DNA from: Verrucomicrobiota bacterium
GTDB taxonomy: Bacteria > Verrucomicrobiota > Verrucomicrobiia > Limisphaerales > AV2
Direction: 5' to 3'
DNA length: 7,599 nt
NCBI GenBank assembly: GCA_003219345.1
Contig: QHOP01000270.1
Span: 6,801-14,399 of the forward strand
Shown here: one piece after another, positions 5,701 through 7,599 of the stretch
How the letters are laid out: every line of letters starts with the position of its first letter
How positions within the stretch are numbered: the stretch's first letter is position 1
The notes under the pieces: generated by a model
The model's input: the letters and a program-made list of their open reading frames with translations, nothing else
Databases searched by the model: none
Told to the model about the DNA's origin: nothing
Translations under genes and position numbers: made by a program

Positions 5701-7599
5701 ACCGGGCCTGGCGGGAGTCCCACCTACACGACCTCCGTGACCTTTACCAACGGTCGGTCTTCCAACACGCTGGCGACGACTTTGCTGAAGGCCGAGACGA
5801 CAACCATCACTGCCACCGATGGAACCCTGACCGGAATTCCCAGTTCAAGCCTGACGGTCAATCCTGGAGCGTTTGCCAAGCTTCAATTACTAATGCCGGG
5901 AGAAACAGCGGCGCCGGGCAGCGCCAGCGGCAAGGCAGGCACGCCGGCGGCGCAAACAGTGGGGACAGTGTTCAACGTGACGGCCAATGCCGTGGACGCC
6001 AACTGGAATTTAATCAGCACCAACGACACCGTGGCGATCACGTCCAGCGACAGTAACGCGATTTTGCCGACTAATGCGGCATTGAGCGGCGGGACGCAAA
6101 CGTTCGGCGTAACGTTCGAGACGGCCGGGAGCGCGACGGTTACAGCCGGCGACGTAACGCATGCAGGGGTTACTGCTAACACCGGCTCCACGACCGCGGT
6201 TAACCCGGGCAATCAGACGATCACATTCAGCTCGCCGGGCAATCAGACTTATGGCGTTGCGCCGATCACGCTCGGTGCGACCGCTTCATCTGGCCTGACC
6301 GCGAGCTACAGCGTGACCGCGGCGCCGGCTACCGTGTCGGGTAACACCCTCACCATCACGGGCGCGGGATCGGTTACCATTCAAGCTTCGCAGGCCGGCA
6401 ACGCCAATTGGAACCCGGCGACCCCGGCAAGCCAGACTATTTCGGTCGCCCAAAAACCATTGACGGGAAGCATCACCGCCAGCAACAAAACTTATGACGG
6501 CGCGATGTCCGCCACAATTGCGACCCGTACGCTCGCCGGCGTGATTAACTCCGATGTTGTCAGCCTGACCGGTGGCACCGCCACGTTTGCCGACAAAAAT
6601 GTCGGCAATGGCAAGACGGTAACGACCACGGGTCTGAGTCTGAGTGGCGCCGATGCGGGCAACTATGTGCTGGTTTCGAGCACTGCTACAACGACCACCA
6701 ACATCACGGCGGCAGGGTTGACGGTCAACGGTGTGACGGCGAGCAACAAGGTTTACGACGGGACCACCGGCGCGACGCTCAACGTGGGCGGCGCGGCGTT
6801 GGTGGGCGTGGCGGGCGGCGACACAGTGACGTTGAACAGCGCGAGTGCCTCAGGCGTATTTTCGGACAAGGCCGTGGGCAACGGCAAGACAGTGAGTGTG
6901 AGCGGGCTGACGATCAGCGGCGTGGACGCGGCCAACTACACCCTGACGCAACCCACCACCACGGCGAATATCACGGCCAAAGGATTGACGGTTGCAGCCG
7001 TCAACCAGACCAAGGTTTATGGGGCTGCCGGCCCTGTGTTGACGGCCAGTTACAGCGGGTTTGTTCCCGGTGAGAATGCGAGCGTATTGAGCGGCATACC
7101 GACGTTGAGCGCGACGGCCAACACCAACAGCCCGGTGGCGGGCAGTCCGTATCCGATCACCATCACCCAAGGGACGTTGAGTGCGGCCAATTACAGCTTC
7201 ACTTTCGTGGACGGGACGCTGACGGTGAGCCAAGCGGAGTTGATCGCCCAGGCGGAGGACCAGAGCCGGGCGTATGGGACCACCAACCCGGTGTTCACGA
7301 TCAATTACAGCGGCTTTGTCAACGGGGAGACCGCGGCGGTGATTGACGCGCCGCCGGTGGCGAGCACGCTGGCGGAGACCAACAGCCCGATCGGAGCTTA
7401 TGAGATTACGCTTTCGGGTGGCAGCGACGACAACTACAGTCTGACGCTGAGCAACGGGACGCTGACGGTAACGGCGGCGGCATTGACGATCACCGCCGAC
7501 GATCAGAGCAAAGTGTATGGGCAGGCCAATCCGGCGTTCACGGTCCGTTACAGTGGTTTTGTCGACGGCCAGGACAGCAACGCGCTGAGCGGGACGCTG
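2680..7599 (+). CDS. Giant exported modular protein with Ig-like, YDG and MBG repeats (3' end outside window)
   Basis: One reading frame of 1640 codons with no stop, still open at the right edge. ATG at 2680 is the only good start: an in-frame TGA lies at 2638-2640, no other start codon lies between, and a signal peptide follows at once. No Shine-Dalgarno sequence is adjacent. Layout by residue: signal peptide 1 to about 39; SGNW module about 40-108; Gly/Thr/Asn-rich beta-repeat region 109-487; FPIGD module 488-635; five bacterial Ig-like domains about 638-1177; a variant Ig/MBG-like domain 1179-1261; YDG domains 1262-1347 and 1348-1436; MBG domains 1437-1519 and 1520-1602; a third MBG cut at 1640. 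All six cysteines lie at or before residue 394. No enzymatic motif was recognised. This composition is known from large surface adhesins and autotransporter-like proteins of Gram-negative bacteria. Secretion and a surface or matrix role are inferred. The C-terminal anchor or sorting signal cannot be seen. It runs in the same direction as fabF but is 561 bases away, so it is probably a separate transcription unit. Confidence 0.9.
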   Translation, partial: MKKTTSIPFRALFPLQLAQVFCAVVLFGLVGGGTAWGQAVGDYRSIQSGNWSSTSTWERFNGASWVAAVATPTSLDGQITIRAGHTVTVAASVTADQVVVQAGGQITVSSPFILTIANGAGTDLDVFGTVNVAGTLTINAGAAVVVESGGILQNSGTVNTTGTLTFASAGKYQHTYTTSAGTIPTATWNAGSTCEITGYTTYNTANSPPGGLAQNFYNFTWNCPGQTGTITLHGNIATVNGDFTVVSTGSGALMARQNGDGTTLTLTIGGNLNLQGGTLDANNGVTAATINLGGSYNQTGGTFLCSGAGGLALNFTGANKTFTQSAGAINTANISFTVNAGASLTLNNGLSVATGQNFTVSNNGTLNCGTNVISGAGTFTLSSGGTLGLGDPNCVSLSGATGNIQTTNRSFTAAGTYVLNGTTPQFVGVGLSGFPVFIQNLTISNGAGVTLGITMSVYGTLTLSSGVLNTGTNLINVTATGAAAVSGGSSSSYINGTLQKAFDTVGNPQSFTFPIGDALNYTPIALTSFNVTTAGSLTARTIAGEHPNVSTSGINANKDATRYWTLTNSPSGIAVSSYSATFNFVSGDVDAGANTGNFVVRPYAGSWSTTTTGAHNATNTQATGLSAFGDFAVGEPAIDHYVVTAASPQTAGTAFNTTVTAQDIFNQTVPDSTTIVTLNSSTGNAQFDSNGDSTFGDNTKTLSNGAFTISTKDIVAETVNIIGTDSNSTTGTRIGVVINPAAPNKLAFTTQPQNTTAVVTMASVVVQVQDQFGNNLSRGGTNVSLTLNGGGTLQGTTTVATAANGSATFSTLSITNAGNETLTASAAGLTSATSSSFTINPAPASAVNVETAADGSGTVVPAQNVTAGNPLMVYAITRDGSGNFVANVAASAWSLPTKTGGVVNGDLAPAADSKSAVFTGRLTGTATIRATSGALATTDSGTVTVVPGAATNLFLTLPGQTFTNGVGNSGTVSNQTAGTPFNLVKLTATDKFTNVVTSYAGAKTISYTGPGGSPTYTTSVTFTNGRSSNTLATTLLKAETTTITATDGTLTGIPSSSLTVNPGAFAKLQLLMPGETAAPGSASGKAGTPAAQTVGTVFNVTANAVDANWNLISTNDTVAITSSDSNAILPTNAALSGGTQTFGVTFETAGSATVTAGDVTHAGVTANTGSTTAVNPGNQTITFSSPGNQTYGVAPITLGATASSGLTASYSVTAAPATVSGNTLTITGAGSVTIQASQAGNANWNPATPASQTISVAQKPLTGSITASNKTYDGAMSATIATRTLAGVINSDVVSLTGGTATFADKNVGNGKTVTTTGLSLSGADAGNYVLVSSTATTTTNITAAGLTVNGVTASNKVYDGTTGATLNVGGAALVGVAGGDTVTLNSASASGVFSDKAVGNGKTVSVSGLTISGVDAANYTLTQPTTTANITAKGLTVAAVNQTKVYGAAGPVLTASYSGFVPGENASVLSGIPTLSATANTNSPVAGSPYPITITQGTLSAANYSFTFVDGTLTVSQAELIAQAEDQSRAYGTTNPVFTINYSGFVNGETAAVIDAPPVASTLAETNSPIGAYEITLSGGSDDNYSLTLSNGTLTVTAAALTITADDQSKVYGQANPAFTVRYSGFVDGQDSNALSGTL
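2797..3003 (+). other. N-terminal 'SGNW' module of the giant protein
   Basis: Residues about 40-108 contain DYRSIQSGNWSSTSTWE, then ATPTSLDGQITIRAGHTVTV and ADQVVVQAGGQITV. This pattern (a 'SGNW..STW' start, then 'P...D.ITI..GHTVTV') is one I recognise from the beginning of secreted repeat proteins of Bacteroidota and Verrucomicrobiota. There it leads into a beta-solenoid-like region. Its function is not known to me. Confidence 0.5.
3004..4140 (+). other. Gly/Thr/Asn-rich beta-strand-repeat region, probably a beta-helix
   Basis: Residues about 109-487 are made of short recurring strands such as GTVNVAGTLTINAGAAVVVESGG, GSYNQTGGTF, NKTFTQSAGAIN and GTLTLSSGVLNTGTN. Strands of alternating hydrophobic residues separated by Gly/Asn turns are typical of a right-handed beta-helix. 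Five of the six cysteines of the visible protein are here, widely spaced. The repeats are degenerate at the DNA level, so this is an old array rather than a recent expansion. Confidence 0.55.
4141..4584 (+). other. 'FPIGD' module between the beta-repeat region and the Ig-like stalk
   Basis: Residues 488-635 break the simple repeat pattern. They include YINGTLQKAF, SFTFPIGDALNYTPIAL, KDATRYWTLTNSPSG, a strand-rich part with FVVRPYAGSW, and the end ATGLSAFGDFAVGE. The order 'pure/complete data phrase - FP.G - Y.P - YW.L - G.FA.G' recurs in secreted repeat proteins of Bacteroidota and related phyla. It is likely one folded beta-sandwich domain. Its ligand, if any, is unknown. Confidence 0.5.
4591..6210 (+). 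repeat. Array of about five bacterial Ig-like domains
   Basis: Residues about 638-1177 divide into units of about 100-115 residues: 638-740, 742-841, 845-948, 949-1062 and 1066-1177. Each begins with a strand such as HYVVTAASPQTAGTAF or KLAFTTQPQ. Each then has a 'V.A.D.(F/W)(G/N)N' turn (for example VQVQDQFGN, LTATDKFTN, ANAVDANWN) and ends with 'TV.P' or 'TINP' linkers. This is the usual pattern of invasin/intimin-type (Big) domains that form stiff stalks. The third unit (845-948) fits the pattern least well. DNA identity between units is low, so they are ancient duplications or independent acquisitions. Confidence 0.65.
6463..6987 (+). repeat. Two tandem YDG-type domains
   Basis: Residues 1262-1347 and 1348-1436 each carry the hallmark 'ASNK.YDG' (Tyr at 1272 and 1359), a 'F.DK.VGNGKTV' segment, and an end 'G.DA.NY.L' before a 'NITA.GLTV' linker. 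Similarity is also visible in DNA: 6601-6620 and 6874-6893 agree at 17 of 20 bases, 273 bases apart. YDG domains typically occur in large secreted adhesins beside MBG domains, as here. Confidence 0.8.
7000..7599 (+). repeat. MBG-type domain array, two complete units and a third cut by the window
   Basis: Units start near residues 1437, 1520 and 1603. Each shows '(K/R)(V/A)YG..(N/G)P.(L/F)T..YSGFV.GE/Q', with the YG tyrosine at 1447, 1532 and 1613 (periods 85 and 81). The two complete units end with 'NYS(F/L)...(D/N)GTLTV'. A DNA word GGGACGCTGACGGT occurs at 7213-7226 and 7456-7469, exactly 243 bases (81 codons) apart. The array continues out of the window, so the number of repeats is unknown. 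Confidence 0.85.

Overview
The window joins a conserved housekeeping cluster to a very large exported modular protein. All genes that can be supported lie on the + strand. Base composition is GC-rich. The best guess for the host is a Gram-negative bacterium of the PVC group, most likely a Verrucomicrobiota member of the Pedosphaera/Limisphaerales type. That guess rests on three things: a fabG-acpP-fabF block, a giant secreted Ser/Thr/Gly/Ala-rich protein ending in YDG and MBG repeats, and weak or absent Shine-Dalgarno sequences before two of the three visible starts. It is inference from gene style, because no rRNA or other phylogenetic marker is present.

Positions 1-2118 carry type II fatty-acid synthesis genes. 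They are the C-terminal half of fabG (3-oxoacyl-ACP reductase, cut by the left edge), acpP (acyl carrier protein, complete) and fabF (3-oxoacyl-ACP synthase II, complete). AcpP carries the growing acyl chain, FabF elongates it with malonyl-ACP, and FabG reduces the resulting 3-oxoacyl-ACP. Catalytic residues of all three are visible. Between acpP and fabF is a strong two-tier hairpin (813-850) followed by a T-rich run. It looks like an intrinsic terminator or attenuator and ends one base before the fabF start codon. It would let acpP be made in excess over fabF.

Positions 2119-2679 are a 561-base gap with no convincing gene. The gap holds several small inverted repeats, the best being a REP-like hairpin at 2567-2597, and a 12-base palindrome at 2391-2402. 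I found no convincing promoter for the downstream gene.

Positions 2680-7599 are one uninterrupted reading frame of 1640 codons, still open at the right edge. It encodes a signal peptide, an N-terminal 'SGNW' module, a long Gly/Thr/Asn-rich beta-strand-repeat region, a 'FPIGD' module, about five bacterial Ig-like domains, a variant Ig/MBG-like domain, two YDG-type domains, two complete MBG-type domains and the start of a third. The likely role is a cell-surface or secreted adhesin or matrix protein. The anchoring end lies outside the window.

No RNA genes, CRISPR arrays, transposase genes or phage genes were seen. I see no clear new biological system here. The most testable observations are the acpP/fabF attenuator arrangement and the architecture of the giant protein.
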